47,199 nt of DNA from positions 75,175 to 122,373 of the forward strand of contig JAGWTC010000005.1 of assembly GCA_028869135.1 (NCBI GenBank), in the 5' to 3' direction. This DNA is from Rhodocyclaceae bacterium. Its GTDB lineage: Bacteria > Pseudomonadota > Gammaproteobacteria > Burkholderiales > Rhodocyclaceae. The notes under the pieces were generated by a model. The model made no database searches and had not been told where the DNA came from. It saw nothing but the letters and a program-made list of their open reading frames with translations. Every line of letters starts with the position of its first letter. Position 1 is the first letter of the stretch. Below, one piece after another: positions 33,829 through 43,741 of the stretch. The position numbers and the translations under genes are program-made.

Positions 33829-34608
33829 ATGTTAGAGGCTAGGGAACCCCACGCGCCTGTTGCCCGACCCGGCAAGAAGGCGGCCGCCGTGCTGGCGGTG
33901 GCGGTGCATGTCCTGTTGGCGCTGTTCCTGATCTACGGCGTGCGCTGGCAGAGCAGCGCGCCGGAAGCGGTTGAGGTTGAGCTGGTGAGCTCGGTGCCGG
34001 CGCCGCAGTCGGCCAGACAGCCGGAGCCGGTCAAGGAGCCGACGCCCGAACGCAAGCCTGTGCAGGAGCCGCCCAAGCCCCGGCCTGAACCCAAACCCGA
34101 GCCGAAGCCCGAGCCGAAGGCGGAGCCGGTCAAGCCGCCCAAGCCGGATATCGCCATCAAGGACAAGCCCAAGTCCGAGAAAAAGCCCGAGCCCAAGCCG
34201 ACCTTCGATCCGATTCAGGACGCGCTGAAGAAGGAAATGGAGCAGACGCGGCGCCAGCAGATGAGCAATGCGGCGAGTCAGGAGCTTTCGCAAATGAAGG
34301 CAGCTTCTGCGACTGCGAGCAAGAGCAAGGCGGGCTATGCCGACAAGATTCGCAACAAGATCAGGGGGAATCTGATGGTGCCGCCCGGTGTGACCGGGAA
34401 CCCGGAGGCCGAATTCCGGGTCACTCAGTTGCCGTCGGGCGAAGTCGTTGAGGTCAAGCTGAAAAAGTCGTCCGGCGTGAAAGCCCTGGACGATGCAATC
34501 GAAAGGGCTATTTACAAATCCAGCCCTTTGCCGAAACCTGAGCGCCCGGAAGATTTCGAACGCGTCCTGGACCTTAATTTCAGGCCGCTGGATGCCGCCG
34601 CCGGCTGA
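33829..34608 (+). CDS. tolA: Tol-Pal protein TolA
   Basis: 259 residues. An N-terminal membrane anchor (about 18-38), a long periplasmic region rich in Pro, Glu and Lys (about 55-125, including tandem PEPK repeats) instead of the Ala-rich helix of E. coli, then a helix and a TonB/TolA C-terminal domain (about 165-255; EFRVTQLPSGEVVEVKLKKSSG, PLPKPERPEDF). It links the TolQR motor to TolB/Pal. Shorter than E. coli TolA, as in many Betaproteobacteria. Confidence 0.95.
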   Translation: MLEAREPHAPVARPGKKAAAVLAVAVHVLLALFLIYGVRWQSSAPEAVEVELVSSVPAPQSARQPEPVKEPTPERKPVQEPPKPRPEPKPEPKPEPKAEPVKPPKPDIAIKDKPKSEKKPEPKPTFDPIQDALKKEMEQTRRQQMSNAASQELSQMKAASATASKSKAGYADKIRNKIRGNLMVPPGVTGNPEAEFRVTQLPSGEVVEVKLKKSSGVKALDDAIERAIYKSSPLPKPERPEDFERVLDLNFRPLDAAAG

Positions 34609-34620
34609 TTCAGCCGTACT

Positions 34621-34647
34621 TTGTCCCGCAACAATGAGCCGTATAAT
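34621..34647 (+). promoter_or_regulatory. Possible internal promoter for tolB-pal
   Basis: TATAAT at 34642-34647 with TTGTCC at 34621-34626, but the spacer is only 15 bp. Separate expression of tolB-pal is known in E. coli. Confidence 0.35.
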
Positions 34648-34653
34648 TCGCCA

Positions 34654-35934
34654 ATGAACAGACTCTTGCGCATTTCCTTCCCCTCTTTGCTGCTTGCCGC
34701 CATGCTGGCCAGCGGCATCGCCCATGCCCAGTTGTCGGTCGAAATCGTCGGCGCGGGCGCCAACCGCATCCCGGTGGCTGTGGCGGACTTCCCCGGCGAG
34801 CGCATCGTCTCGCAGGCGCTCACCTCGGTCATCCGCACCGACCTGGATCGCAGCGGCCTGTTCCGCATGATCGATGCCGGCGGCAATGCGATTCCGGAAA
34901 GCGCGAGCATCGCTTACGGCGACTGGAAAAGCCGTGGCGCCGATGCCGTGGCCGTCGGCCAGGTCTTCCCCGGCGCAGACGGTCGCTTCGAAACGCGCTT
35001 CCGTTTGTTCGACACGCAGAAGCAGGCACAGCTCGGCACTGGCGCACTGGCGCATAGCTCATCCCAGTTGCGTTCCACCGGCCACCGGATCGCCGACTTC
35101 ATCTACGAGAAGCTGACCGGCGAACCCGGCGTGTTCTCGACCCGCATCGCCTATGTCGTCAAGAGTGTCGGCCGCTTCGAGCTGCAGATCGCCGATGCCG
35201 ACGGCGGCAATGCGCAGACCGCATTTGCCTCGTCCGAGCCGATCATCTCGCCGACCTGGGCGCCCGACGGCAACCGTATCGCCTATGTGTCCTTCCAGAC
35301 CAAGAAGCCGGTGATCTATGTGCATGATCTGGCCGCCGGCCGTCGCCATGTCGCCGCCAATTTCAAGGGCTCCAACTCGGCGCCGGCCTGGTCGCCCGAC
35401 GGTCGCCGTCTGGCAGTGGTCCTCACCAAGGACGGCAACTCGCAGTTGTACCTCGTCAACGCCGACGGCAGCGGCATTACGCGTCTCGCCAGCTCGGCCG
35501 GCATCGACACCGAACCGAATTTTTCGCCTGACGGCAACTACATCTACTTCACCTCGGACCGCGGCGGCAGCCCCCAGATCTACCGCATTCCGGCCGGTGG
35601 CGGTGATGTCCAGCGCGTGACCTTCGAGGGCAGCTACAACACCTCGCCGCGCATCTCGCCCGATGGCAAGAGCATGGCCTACGTCGCCCGCAACAGCGGC
35701 CGTTTCCAGCTTGCGGTCATGGATCTCGCCAGCAAGCAAACACAAATTCTTACAGACTCGTCCAAGGACGAATCGCCCAGTTTTGCACCGAATGGCCGCA
35801 TGATTCTGTACGCAACCGAAATCGGCGGCCGCGGCGTGCTCGCAGCCGTGTCCAGTGACGGTCGCGTCAAGCTGCGTCTGCCCTCGGCCGCCGGCGATGT
35901 GCGCGAGCCGGCCTGGGGCCCCTTTGCCAAGTAG
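34654..35934 (+). CDS. tolB: Tol-Pal periplasmic beta-propeller TolB
   Basis: 426 residues from ATG 34654, which gives a standard signal peptide (MNRLLRISFPSLLLAAMLA...AHA). The N-terminal domain (about 25-160) is followed by WD40-like propeller blades, each with an S-P-D-G or A-P-D-G turn (SPTWAPDGNRIAYVS, APAWSPDGRRLA, NFSPDGNYIYF, RISPDGKSMAYV, SFAPNGRMILY). TolB binds Pal in the periplasm. An upstream TTG at 34621 would spoil the signal peptide and lies in the candidate promoter. Confidence 0.97.
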   Translation: MNRLLRISFPSLLLAAMLASGIAHAQLSVEIVGAGANRIPVAVADFPGERIVSQALTSVIRTDLDRSGLFRMIDAGGNAIPESASIAYGDWKSRGADAVAVGQVFPGADGRFETRFRLFDTQKQAQLGTGALAHSSSQLRSTGHRIADFIYEKLTGEPGVFSTRIAYVVKSVGRFELQIADADGGNAQTAFASSEPIISPTWAPDGNRIAYVSFQTKKPVIYVHDLAAGRRHVAANFKGSNSAPAWSPDGRRLAVVLTKDGNSQLYLVNADGSGITRLASSAGIDTEPNFSPDGNYIYFTSDRGGSPQIYRIPAGGGDVQRVTFEGSYNTSPRISPDGKSMAYVARNSGRFQLAVMDLASKQTQILTDSSKDESPSFAPNGRMILYATEIGGRGVLAAVSSDGRVKLRLPSAAGDVREPAWGPFAK

Positions 35935-35984
35935 TCGAAGCCGTACCTGTCTAATCACCACTTAATCTTGTTTGGAGTTTCATC

Positions 35985-36500
35985 ATGCGCCGCCTTTTTG
36001 CCATTCTCAGCCTGACCCTGCTTGCTGCCTGCTCGTCGCAGCCGCCCGCACCCGAGCAGAACGCTTCGGGTGTCGAAGATCGCGCCGGGCGCGATGTCCT
36101 GAACCCCGTCGATAACGGCGGCCTCTACAACCCCGCACGCCTCAAGGATCCGAAGAGCCCGCTCTCTAAGCGCGAAATCTTCTTCGACCTGGACAGCTAT
36201 GCGATCCGTTCCGAATTCAAGCCGCTGCTGGAACAGCATGCGAAGTTCCTTCAGTCCAATGCCAAGTACAAGATGCTGATCCAGGGCAACGCCGACGAGC
36301 GCGGCAGCCGCGAGTACAACCTGGCGCTTGGCCAGAAGCGTGCCGAAGCCGTCAGGAAGGCGCTGCAACTGCTGGGTGCCAATGAGGCGCAAGTCGAGGC
36401 GGTCAGCCTGGGCAAGGAAAAGCCGCGCTGCACGGAGTCGACTGAAGAGTGCTGGGCGCAGAACCGTCGCGCCGACATCCTCTACACCGGCGAGTTTTAA
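35985..36500 (+). CDS. pal: Peptidoglycan-associated lipoprotein Pal
   Basis: 171 residues. Lipoprotein signal with lipobox LLAAC (lipidated Cys16), a flexible linker, and an OmpA-like peptidoglycan-binding domain (about 60-170): FFDLDSYAI, NADERGSREYNLALGQKRAEAV and NRRADILY. It anchors the outer membrane to peptidoglycan and binds TolB. The 50-bp gap from tolB has no terminator. Confidence 0.97.
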   Translation: MRRLFAILSLTLLAACSSQPPAPEQNASGVEDRAGRDVLNPVDNGGLYNPARLKDPKSPLSKREIFFDLDSYAIRSEFKPLLEQHAKFLQSNAKYKMLIQGNADERGSREYNLALGQKRAEAVRKALQLLGANEAQVEAVSLGKEKPRCTESTEECWAQNRRADILYTGEF

Positions 36501-36503
36501 ACG

Positions 36504-37313
36504 ATGGCGGGCCGTTTCCATCCGCGTAGCCCGAGCGGCGCCGGTCTGCGTGCCGCCGCGGCTGCCTGCCTGCTGGTTTGGGGCATGACGGCGCATGCAG
36601 CCTTGTTTGACGACACCGAAGCGCGTGCTCGTATCGACAAGCTGCGCGCCGATATGACCGCGCTGCAGCAGACGGTGGATACGGCCAGCAAGAATCAACT
36701 GGATTTTGCCAACCAGCTCGACGCGATCCGCACCGAGCTGGCCAAGCTGCGCGGGCAGCTTGAAGTGCTGGCCAATGACGTCGATACGACGCAGAAGCGC
36801 CAGAAGGATTTCTACGTCGATCTCGATACGCGTCTGCGCAAGCTTGAGCCGGCGGGTACTGCGCCTGCAGCGGTGCCTGGCGCCGACAGCAGCCTGCCCA
36901 GCGGCGAGGCGACGGGCTCCAAGACGGTGGTCGACGAAAATGCCGCCACGCGCGATTACGAGGTGGCGTTGGGCTTCGTTCGTGCCGGCCGGTATCGCGA
37001 TGCCGTGAATGCGTTCGCTGCCTTCAATCGCACGCATGTCGGCAGCGTGCGCCAACCGAGCGCCCATTACTGGCAGGCCTCCAGCCATTACCAGTTGCGT
37101 GAGTTCACCAAGGCCGCCGATCAGTATGCGCGCGTCGTTGCCGGATGGCCAAACGACCCCAAGGCGCCGGACGCCATGCTGGGCCAGGCCAACGCGCAGT
37201 TCGACGGCGGCGACAGCAAGGCGGGTTACAGGACGCTGGAAGCCCTGATTCAGCAATACCCCAAGAGCTCTGCTGCACAGACTGCGCACCAGCGCCTCAA
37301 GAAGAAGCCTTGA
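36504..37313 (+). CDS. cpoB: Cell division coordinator CpoB (YbgF)
   Basis: 269 residues. Signal peptide (hydrophobic core AAAAACLLVWGMTAHA), an N-terminal coiled coil (about 40-110; DKLRADMTALQQTV, RTELAKLRGQLEVL) that trimerises, a linker, and a C-terminal TPR domain (about 150-268). CpoB couples peptidoglycan synthesis with Tol-mediated constriction in E. coli. Starts 3 bp after the pal stop. Confidence 0.94.
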   Translation: MAGRFHPRSPSGAGLRAAAAACLLVWGMTAHAALFDDTEARARIDKLRADMTALQQTVDTASKNQLDFANQLDAIRTELAKLRGQLEVLANDVDTTQKRQKDFYVDLDTRLRKLEPAGTAPAAVPGADSSLPSGEATGSKTVVDENAATRDYEVALGFVRAGRYRDAVNAFAAFNRTHVGSVRQPSAHYWQASSHYQLREFTKAADQYARVVAGWPNDPKAPDAMLGQANAQFDGGDSKAGYRTLEALIQQYPKSSAAQTAHQRLKKKP

Positions 37314-37342
37314 ACCAAGGCCATCATTTCAGGTAGTACATC

Positions 37343-37990
37343 ATGGCCGAACCCCGGCTGCGTATCAGCGAAATCTTTCATTCCGTCCAGGGCGAGTCGT
37401 CGCGCATCGGCTTGCCGACCGTGTTCGTTCGCCTGACCGGCTGCCCCTTGCGTTGCGTCTGGTGCGATACCGAGTACGCTTTCAACGGCGGCGAGATGAT
37501 GTCTTTGTCCGACGTGATGGCCAAGATCGCGGAATTCAAGTGCAAGACTGTCTGCGTGACTGGCGGCGAGCCGCTGGCGCAAAAGGCCTGCATCGATTTG
37601 CTCAAGGTGCTATGCGAATCCGGCTACTCGGTTTCGCTGGAAACCAGCGGGGCGCTGGATATCGGTGACGTCGATAGTCGCGTCGCGCGAATCATGGATT
37701 TGAAGGCTCCCGACTCCGGCGAGTCGGACAAAAATCGCTGGGAAAATATTCCCTTGCTGAATGCGCACGACGAAATCAAGTTCGTGCTGGCGTCCGAGGC
37801 CGATTACGTCTGGGCGGTCGACGTCGTCAAGCGCGAACATCTCGCCGATCGTTGCTCCGTATTGTTCTCGCCGGTGCAGGGCGAGCTTTCGCCAACGACA
37901 TTAGCCGAGTGGATCGTCCGCGATCACCTGCCGGTGCGTTTCCAATTGCAGTTGCACAAGATATTGTGGGGGAGCGAACGTGCCCGCTGA
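37343..37990 (+). CDS. queE: 7-carboxy-7-deazaguanine synthase QueE
   Basis: 215 residues. Radical SAM enzyme of queuosine precursor synthesis that turns 6-carboxytetrahydropterin into 7-carboxy-7-deazaguanine. The cluster motif is C-x3-C-x2-C (Cys 34, 38, 41 in [13 protein letters not shown]), with VTGGEPLAQ and the SLETSGAL segment behind it. It overlaps queC by 11 bp. The site lies downstream of cpoB as in many proteobacteria. Confidence 0.96.
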   Translation: MAEPRLRISEIFHSVQGESSRIGLPTVFVRLTGCPLRCVWCDTEYAFNGGEMMSLSDVMAKIAEFKCKTVCVTGGEPLAQKACIDLLKVLCESGYSVSLETSGALDIGDVDSRVARIMDLKAPDSGESDKNRWENIPLLNAHDEIKFVLASEADYVWAVDVVKREHLADRCSVLFSPVQGELSPTTLAEWIVRDHLPVRFQLQLHKILWGSERAR

Positions 37991-38684
37991 TATGGCCGAA
38001 AATGTAGGCGCGCCCGCCGTCGTGCTTTTGTCCGGCGGCCTCGATTCCGCCACGGTGCTGGCTTTGGCCCGCGAGCAGGGCTTTGCCTGCCACTGCATCT
38101 CTTTCGATTATGGTCAGCGCCATCGCGCCGAATTGCAGGCGGCCGACAAAGTCGCCACAGCCTTGGGCGCGGCCTCGCACCGCACGCTGAGGGTCGACCT
38201 CGGGCAACTCGGCGGCTCTGCCCTGACCGATACGTCGATCGCGGTTCCCACCGACGGCGTGCAGCCGGGCATTCCCGTGACGTATGTGCCGGCGCGAAAT
38301 ACCGTAATGCTTTCTTTCGCCATGGCTCTGGCCGAAGTGCTGGGCGCGCGCGATATTTTTGTGGGTGTGAATGCGGTCGACTATTCGGGTTACCCGGATT
38401 GCCGCCCCGAATACATCGCCGCGTTCGAGCATATGGCCAACCTCGCCACCAAGGCAAGTGTCGAAGGCGAGCATTTGCGCATTCACGCGCCCTTGATCGA
38501 TCTCTCCAAGGCGGAGATCATCGCTATGGGAACGCGGCTCGGCGTGCCGTATGCGTCAACGGTGTCGTGCTATCAGGCCGACGCGGATGGCCGCGCCTGC
38601 GGGGTTTGCGACTCGTGCCGTTTGCGCCATGAAGGTTTTGTCGCTGCCCTAGTGGCGGATCCGACGCGTTACCAGGCGAGCTGA
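37980..38684 (+). CDS. queC: 7-cyano-7-deazaguanine synthase QueC
   Basis: 234 residues from GTG 37980, supported by GGGGAG 5-6 nt upstream; ATG 37992 is a weaker alternative. QueC converts 7-carboxy-7-deazaguanine to preQ0 with ATP and ammonia. The PP-loop [10 protein letters not shown], the DYGQRH motif and zinc-binding cysteines in [18 protein letters not shown] are present. Last gene of the rightward run; no queD, queF or tgt is visible in the window. Confidence 0.96.
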   Translation: MPADMAENVGAPAVVLLSGGLDSATVLALAREQGFACHCISFDYGQRHRAELQAADKVATALGAASHRTLRVDLGQLGGSALTDTSIAVPTDGVQPGIPVTYVPARNTVMLSFAMALAEVLGARDIFVGVNAVDYSGYPDCRPEYIAAFEHMANLATKASVEGEHLRIHAPLIDLSKAEIIAMGTRLGVPYASTVSCYQADADGRACGVCDSCRLRHEGFVAALVADPTRYQAS

Positions 38685-38705
38685 GTCGAGCCAAAATCGC
38701 ACGTC

Positions 38706-38735
38706 AAAAAAACACATCGCATCGCGTGTTTTTGT
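38706..38735 (+). terminator. Terminator after queC
   Basis: AAAAACAC (38708-38715) pairs with GTGTTTTT (38726-38733) around a 10-nt loop and runs into T residues. The T run abuts the -35 of the tRNA promoter. Confidence 0.55.
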
Positions 38736-38765
38736 TTGACACATCCGAATGTCATCACCTATAAT
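38736..38765 (+). promoter_or_regulatory. Strong promoter of the tRNA-Lys pair
   Basis: TTGACA (38736-38741), 18 bp, TATAAT (38760-38765); both hexamers are perfect. Start expected near 38772, about 14 bp before tRNA-Lys(TTT). Confidence 0.88.
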
Positions 38766-38785
38766 TTCGGCCTTTCCTGCTCGGC

Positions 38786-38861
38786 GGGTCGTTAGCTCAG
38801 TCGGTAGAGCAGCGGACTTTTAATCCGTTGGTCGCGTGTTCGAGTCACGCACGACCCACCA
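38786..38861 (+). tRNA. tRNA-Lys (anticodon TTT)
   Basis: 76 nt with encoded CCA. Acceptor GGGTCGT pairs with ACGACCC; anticodon TTT at 38819-38821 in a CTTTTAA loop; D-arm GCTCAGTCGGTAGAGC and T-arm CGTGTTCGAGTCACG are normal. Confidence 0.97.
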
Positions 38862-38916
38862 CCGACTGAAAAATGTTGTTATAATGACGAGCTTCGCAGT
38901 AAGGCAGTAAAAGTTT

Positions 38917-38992
38917 GGGTTGTTAGCTCAGTTGGTAGAGCAGCGGACTCTTAATCCGTAGGTCGAAAGTTCGAATCTTTCACAACCCACCA
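38917..38992 (+). tRNA. tRNA-Lys (anticodon CTT)
   Basis: 76 nt with encoded CCA. Acceptor GGGTTGT pairs with ACAACCC; anticodon CTT at 38950-38952. It lies 55 bp behind the TTT isoacceptor, probably in the same transcript, although a TATAAT at 38880-38885 without a clear -35 precedes it. Confidence 0.97.
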
Positions 38993-39001
38993 GAATTCTT
39001 G

Positions 39002-39032
39002 AAAAGCCTGGCCTGACCGGCCGGGCTTTTTT
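39002..39032 (+). terminator. Terminator of the tRNA-Lys transcript
   Basis: 12-bp stem (39002-39013 with 39019-39030, one G-T pair) with a 5-nt loop, followed by T residues. Confidence 0.92.
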
Positions 39033-39092
39033 GTTGTACCGGGTTTGCTGTTCGGTTTGTTTGTGTTTTTGTCCTTGTTGGTGGCGCTGTCA

Positions 39093-39121
39093 TTGACAAG
39101 GTGTTCGAAATCGCAAATAAT
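39093..39121 (+). promoter_or_regulatory. Promoter of tRNA-Tyr-Gly-Thr-tuf
   Basis: TTGACA (39093-39098), 17 bp, AATAAT (39116-39121). Start expected near 39128, just before tRNA-Tyr. No terminator is seen between tRNA-Thr and tuf, so all four genes are probably one transcript. Confidence 0.85.
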
Positions 39122-39134
39122 CCGAGGTTCATCT

Positions 39135-39219
39135 GGAGGGATTCCCGAGCGGTCAAAGGGATCAGACTGTAAATCTGACGGCTCTGCCTTCGAAGGTTCG
39201 AATCCTTCTCCCTCCACCA
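39135..39219 (+). tRNA. tRNA-Tyr (anticodon GTA)
   Basis: 85 nt with a long variable arm and encoded CCA. Acceptor GGAGGGA pairs with TCCCTCC; anticodon GTA at 39169-39171. This tRNA normally carries queuosine at the wobble base. Confidence 0.97.
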
Positions 39220-39271
39220 GAAGTTTGAAGTTCGGAGTGTGGCGAGAAATTCTCGCTTGTAGTAGGTGAGG

Positions 39272-39345
39272 GCGGGTGTAGCTCAATGGTAGAGCTGAAG
39301 CCTTCCAAGCTTAAGACGAGGGTTCGATTCCCTTCACCCGCTCCA
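39272..39345 (+). tRNA. tRNA-Gly (anticodon TCC)
   Basis: 74 nt with encoded CCA. Acceptor GCGGGTG pairs with CACCCGC; anticodon TCC at 39304-39306. The outer anticodon-stem pair (39297/39313) is a G-A mismatch. Confidence 0.96.
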
Positions 39346-39365
39346 GAAGTTTGCAGTACCTCAGT

Positions 39366-39440
<75 letters not shown>

Positions 39441-39508
39441 CAGAATTCGTTTTGAGTTTGTTTCTTTAATTGTTCTTTGATCAATTTGACCGGTTGGAGT
39501 GATTTGAC

Positions 39509-40691
<1,183 letters not shown>

Positions 40692-40699
<8 letters not shown>

Positions 40700-40714
40700 G
40701 CGTCGCTTACTCAA
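40692..40714 (+). promoter_or_regulatory. Perfect hairpin spanning the tuf stop codon
   Basis: 11-bp inverted repeat (40692-40702 with 40704-40714) with a 1-nt centre; the TAA stop at 40697-40699 lies in its 5' arm. There is no T run. Confidence 0.6.
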
Positions 40715-40732
40715 GATCTAAAAAGTAAGACG

Positions 40733-40758
40733 TAAGGGGAGGGCGTGCCCTCCCCTTA
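40733..40758 (+). terminator. Strong GC-rich hairpin after tuf
   Basis: 12-bp perfect stem TAAGGGGAGGGC with GCCCTCCCCTTA around a 2-nt centre. It lacks a T tract, so termination is likely but may be partial. Confidence 0.6.
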
Positions 40759-40793
40759 GAACCTCGCCCCCGGAATAAATATCGGATCAGGGG

Positions 40794-40822
40794 TTGTGTT
40801 TTTAGGAAAAGGGCTTTAAAAT
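40794..40822 (+). promoter_or_regulatory. Promoter of the S10 operon
   Basis: TTGTGT (40794-40799), 17 bp, TAAAAT (40817-40822). Start expected near 40829, giving an 84-nt leader before rpsJ. Confidence 0.75.
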
Positions 40823-40841
40823 CACGCCCTTTCGTGTGTCA

Positions 40842-40889
40842 GGGGCTAATCGCCCCGGCGTTCTTTTAGTGGGTTTTGCCGCTAACGCC
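40842..40889 (+). promoter_or_regulatory. Structured S10 operon leader
   Basis: Two helices follow each other: 40842-40846/40852-40856 (GGGGC with GCCCC), and a longer arm 40857-40862/40884-40889 (GGCGTT with AACGCC) enclosing 40868-40872/40879-40883. In E. coli the S10 leader is the target of L4 feedback; similar use here is only inferred from position. Confidence 0.45.
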
Positions 40890-40912
40890 TTGTTCTTTAA
40901 GGAATTGTTGTC

Positions 40913-41224
40913 ATGCAAAGTCAGAAAATCCGTATCCGCCTGAAGGCATTCGACTATCGTCTGATCGATCAGTCGGCTCTTGAAATTGTGGATACCGCGA
41001 AGCGCACCGGCGCTGTTGTTCGTGGTCCGGTTCCGCTGCCTACCCGCATCGAGCGCTTCAACGTGCTGCGTTCCCCGCACGTGAACAAGACCTCGCGCGA
41101 CCAGTTCGAAATTCGTACTCACCTCCGTCTGATGGACATCATCGACCCGACCGACAAGACCGTCGACGCGTTGATGAAGCTGGATTTGCCGGCTGGTGTG
41201 GACGTTGAAATTAAGCTGCAGTAA
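40913..41224 (+). CDS. rpsJ: 30S ribosomal protein S10
   Basis: 103 residues, full length. Begins [19 protein letters not shown] and contains [12 protein letters not shown] and [18 protein letters not shown], diagnostic for S10, which in E. coli also joins the NusB-NusA antitermination complex. It starts the S10 operon but is separated from rplC by a 107-bp gap with a terminator-like hairpin. Confidence 0.98.
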   Translation: MQSQKIRIRLKAFDYRLIDQSALEIVDTAKRTGAVVRGPVPLPTRIERFNVLRSPHVNKTSRDQFEIRTHLRLMDIIDPTDKTVDALMKLDLPAGVDVEIKLQ

Positions 41225-41235
41225 AAGCAGTTCAT

Positions 41236-41270
41236 GGCGACCTGTGTTTGCAGGTCGCCTTTGTTGTTTG
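41236..41270 (+). terminator. Terminator-like hairpin between rpsJ and rplC
   Basis: GGCGACCTG (41236-41244) pairs perfectly with CAGGTCGCC (41251-41259) around a 6-nt loop, followed by TTTGTTGTTT. A weaker TTTAGT/ACTAAA pair (41272-41277/41288-41293) follows. It looks like a partial terminator or attenuator within the operon. Confidence 0.7.
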
Positions 41271-41331
41271 ATTTAGTCGTTGTTTTAACTAAACCGCTCG
41301 GCCAATCGTAGCCGGGTATTTGGAGAAAAAA

Positions 41332-41973
41332 ATGAGTCTAGGCCTTGTTGGACGCAAGGTCGGCATGACGCGCGTGTTCGCGGATGATGGTTCCACCATC
41401 CCCGTGACCGTGCTGGACGTGTCGAACAATCGCGTCACGCAAATCAAGACGCCTGAAACCGATGGCTATGCCGCGGTCCAGGTGGCTTTTGGCAAGCGCC
41501 GCGCCAGCCGTGTTAATAAGGCTGCTGCGGGTCACCTCGCCAAAGCCGGCGTTGAAGCCGGTGAAGTTCTCAAGGAATTCCAGGTTGCACAGGATCAGCT
41601 CGCCGGCTTCAAGGCGGGTGATGTGATCGCTGTGTCAATTTTTGCTGTCGGCCAAAAGGTCGATGTCAGCGGCACGACGATTGGTAAGGGTTTCACCGGT
41701 ACCATCGCTCGTCACAACTTCAAGTCGCAGCGCGCGTCGCACGGTAACAGCCGTTCGCATAACGTGCCGGGCTCGATCGGTATGGCGCAGGATCCGGGTC
41801 GCGTGTTTCCGGGTAAGCGCATGTCCGGTCACATGGGTGACGTTGCCGCTACCACGCAAAACCTCGAAATCGTTCGCATCGACGAGGCCCGCCAGCTGCT
41901 GCTGGTTAAGGGTGCCGTTCCGGGTGCCAAGAACGGTGACGTGGTCGTGCGTCCTGCCGTGAAGGGGGCGTAA
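41332..41973 (+). CDS. rplC: 50S ribosomal protein L3
   Basis: 213 residues from ATG 41332 ([16 protein letters not shown]), with GGAG at 41322-41325; an upstream in-frame TTG is rejected. The central loop with [33 protein letters not shown] reaches into the peptidyl transferase centre region. Two bases after its stop region rplD begins (gap 3 bp). Confidence 0.98.
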   Translation: MSLGLVGRKVGMTRVFADDGSTIPVTVLDVSNNRVTQIKTPETDGYAAVQVAFGKRRASRVNKAAAGHLAKAGVEAGEVLKEFQVAQDQLAGFKAGDVIAVSIFAVGQKVDVSGTTIGKGFTGTIARHNFKSQRASHGNSRSHNVPGSIGMAQDPGRVFPGKRMSGHMGDVAATTQNLEIVRIDEARQLLLVKGAVPGAKNGDVVVRPAVKGA

Positions 41974-41976
41974 TCC

Positions 41977-42597
41977 ATGGAACTTAAGCTTATCAATGAC
42001 AAGGGTCAGTCGTCGGCGACCGTGAGTGCTTCCGACGCGCTGTTTGCGCGCGAGTACAACGAAGCGCTGATTCATCAACTGGTTGTTGCTTACCAAGCGA
42101 ATGCTCGCTCAGGTAACCGCAAGCAGCTGACCCGTGCTGAAGTTCATCACAGCACCAAGAAGCCGTTCAAGCAAAAGGGTACGGGTAATGCCCGTGCCGG
42201 TATGACCTCCAGCCCGCTGTGGCGTGGCGGTGGTCGCATCTTCCCGAATACCCCGGAAGAAAATTTCAGCCAGAAGGTTAACCGCAAGATGTATCGCGCC
42301 GGTGTTGCTGCCATCCTGTCGCAGCTCGCCCGTGAAGATCGTCTGGCTGTGGTTGATAGCCTGGCGCTCGAAGCACCGAAGACCAAGCTGCTTGCTCAAA
42401 AGCTGAAGGGCATGGGTCTGGAATCGGTGCTGTTGGTTACCGACACCCTGGACAGCAATCTTGAGCTGGCCGCGCGCAACCTGCCGAACGTGCTGGTGCT
42501 CGAGGCTCATCAAGCCGATCCGGTGTCGCTGATCCGTTTCTCCAAGGTGGTGTTCACCAAGGGTGCGGTCAGCAAGATTGAGGAGATCCTGGCATGA
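41977..42597 (+). CDS. rplD: 50S ribosomal protein L4
   Basis: 206 residues. The extended loop [27 protein letters not shown] that lines the exit tunnel is present, followed by the globular domain. L4 represses the S10 operon in E. coli. Its end overlaps rplW by ATGA. Confidence 0.98.
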   Translation: MELKLINDKGQSSATVSASDALFAREYNEALIHQLVVAYQANARSGNRKQLTRAEVHHSTKKPFKQKGTGNARAGMTSSPLWRGGGRIFPNTPEENFSQKVNRKMYRAGVAAILSQLAREDRLAVVDSLALEAPKTKLLAQKLKGMGLESVLLVTDTLDSNLELAARNLPNVLVLEAHQADPVSLIRFSKVVFTKGAVSKIEEILA

Positions 42598-42905
42598 GCA
42601 AGTTCAATCAAGAACGCCTGCTGCAAGTGCTAGTGGCGCCGCAAATTTCCGAAAAGGCAACCATGATCGCCGACAAGAACGAACAAGTCGTTTTTGTGGT
42701 GATCCCTGATGCCACCAAGCCGGAAATCAAGGCTGCCGTCGAACTGCTGTTCAAGGTCAAAGTTGCTTCCGTGCAGACCGCCACCCAAAAGGGCAAGGTC
42801 AAGCGTTTCGGTCGTTTCACCGGCCGTCGCAGCGACGTGAAGAAGGCTTTCGTGTGCCTCGAACCGGGCCAGGAAATCAACTTCGCTGAAGGGAGCGCTG
42901 CATAA
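42594..42905 (+). CDS. rplW: 50S ribosomal protein L23
   Basis: 103 residues. [25 protein letters not shown] and [22 protein letters not shown] are typical; L23 sits at the tunnel exit and binds trigger factor and SRP. ATGA overlap with rplD; its last base is the first of the rplB start (TAATG). Confidence 0.98.
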   Translation: MSKFNQERLLQVLVAPQISEKATMIADKNEQVVFVVIPDATKPEIKAAVELLFKVKVASVQTATQKGKVKRFGRFTGRRSDVKKAFVCLEPGQEINFAEGSAA

Positions 42906-43732
42906 TGGCACTCGTTAAAGTCAAGCCGACCTCGCCGGGTCGTCGTGCTGTTGTCAAGGTTGTCAATGCCAACCTGCACAAGGGTGCCCCGGTTGCCTCG
43001 CTGATCGAAAAGAAGAACAGCAAGGCCGGTCGTAACAACCACGGCCACATCACCACCCGTCACCAGGGCGGTGGTCACAAGCAACATTACCGTCTCGTCG
43101 ACTTCCGTCGCAACAAGGACGGCATCGCCGCCAAGGTTGAGCGTCTGGAATACGATCCGAACCGTAGCGCCAATCTGGCTCTGCTGCTGTATGTGGATGG
43201 CGAACGTCGCTACATCATCGCTCCGAAGGGCATCACCGTCGGCGCGCCGATCATGAGCGGCTCCGAAGCGCCGATCAAGTCGGGCAATGCACTGCCGATC
43301 CGCAATATTCCGGTCGGTTCGACCATTCACTGCATCGAGATGGTTCCTGGCAAGGGTGCTCAAATGGCACGCTCGGCCGGTACCTCGGCTCAGCTGCTGG
43401 CCCGCGAAGGTCTGTACGCTCAGCTGCGTCTGCGCTCCGGTGAAATCCGCCGCGTGCACGTTGATTGCCGCGCCACCATCGGTGAAGTCGGTAACGAAGA
43501 GCATTCGCTGCGTTCGATCGGCAAGGCCGGTGCGATGCGTTGGCGCGGTGTCCGCCCGACCGTCCGTGGTGTGGTCATGAACCCGGTTGATCACCCGCAT
43601 GGTGGTGGTGAAGGTAAGACCGGCGAAGGCCGCGTTCCTGTCAGCCCGTGGGGTACCCCGACCAAGGGTTACCGTACCCGTAGCAACAAGCGCACGAACA
43701 ACATGATTGTTCAGCGTCGCCACAAGCGTTAA
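42905..43732 (+). CDS. rplB: 50S ribosomal protein L2
   Basis: 275 residues. [18 protein letters not shown] start, [22 protein letters not shown], and the C-terminal [18 protein letters not shown] with the conserved His near the peptidyl transferase centre. TAATG junction with rplW. Confidence 0.99.
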   Translation: MALVKVKPTSPGRRAVVKVVNANLHKGAPVASLIEKKNSKAGRNNHGHITTRHQGGGHKQHYRLVDFRRNKDGIAAKVERLEYDPNRSANLALLLYVDGERRYIIAPKGITVGAPIMSGSEAPIKSGNALPIRNIPVGSTIHCIEMVPGKGAQMARSAGTSAQLLAREGLYAQLRLRSGEIRRVHVDCRATIGEVGNEEHSLRSIGKAGAMRWRGVRPTVRGVVMNPVDHPHGGGEGKTGEGRVPVSPWGTPTKGYRTRSNKRTNNMIVQRRHKR

Positions 43733-43741
43733 GGATAAGAC

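Noticed and set aside
34030-34200. PEPK-type repeats in tolA as a DNA repeat or CRISPR-like array
   Set aside because: The repetition is of Pro-Glu-Pro-Lys codons within a reading frame, not of a constant DNA unit with spacers.
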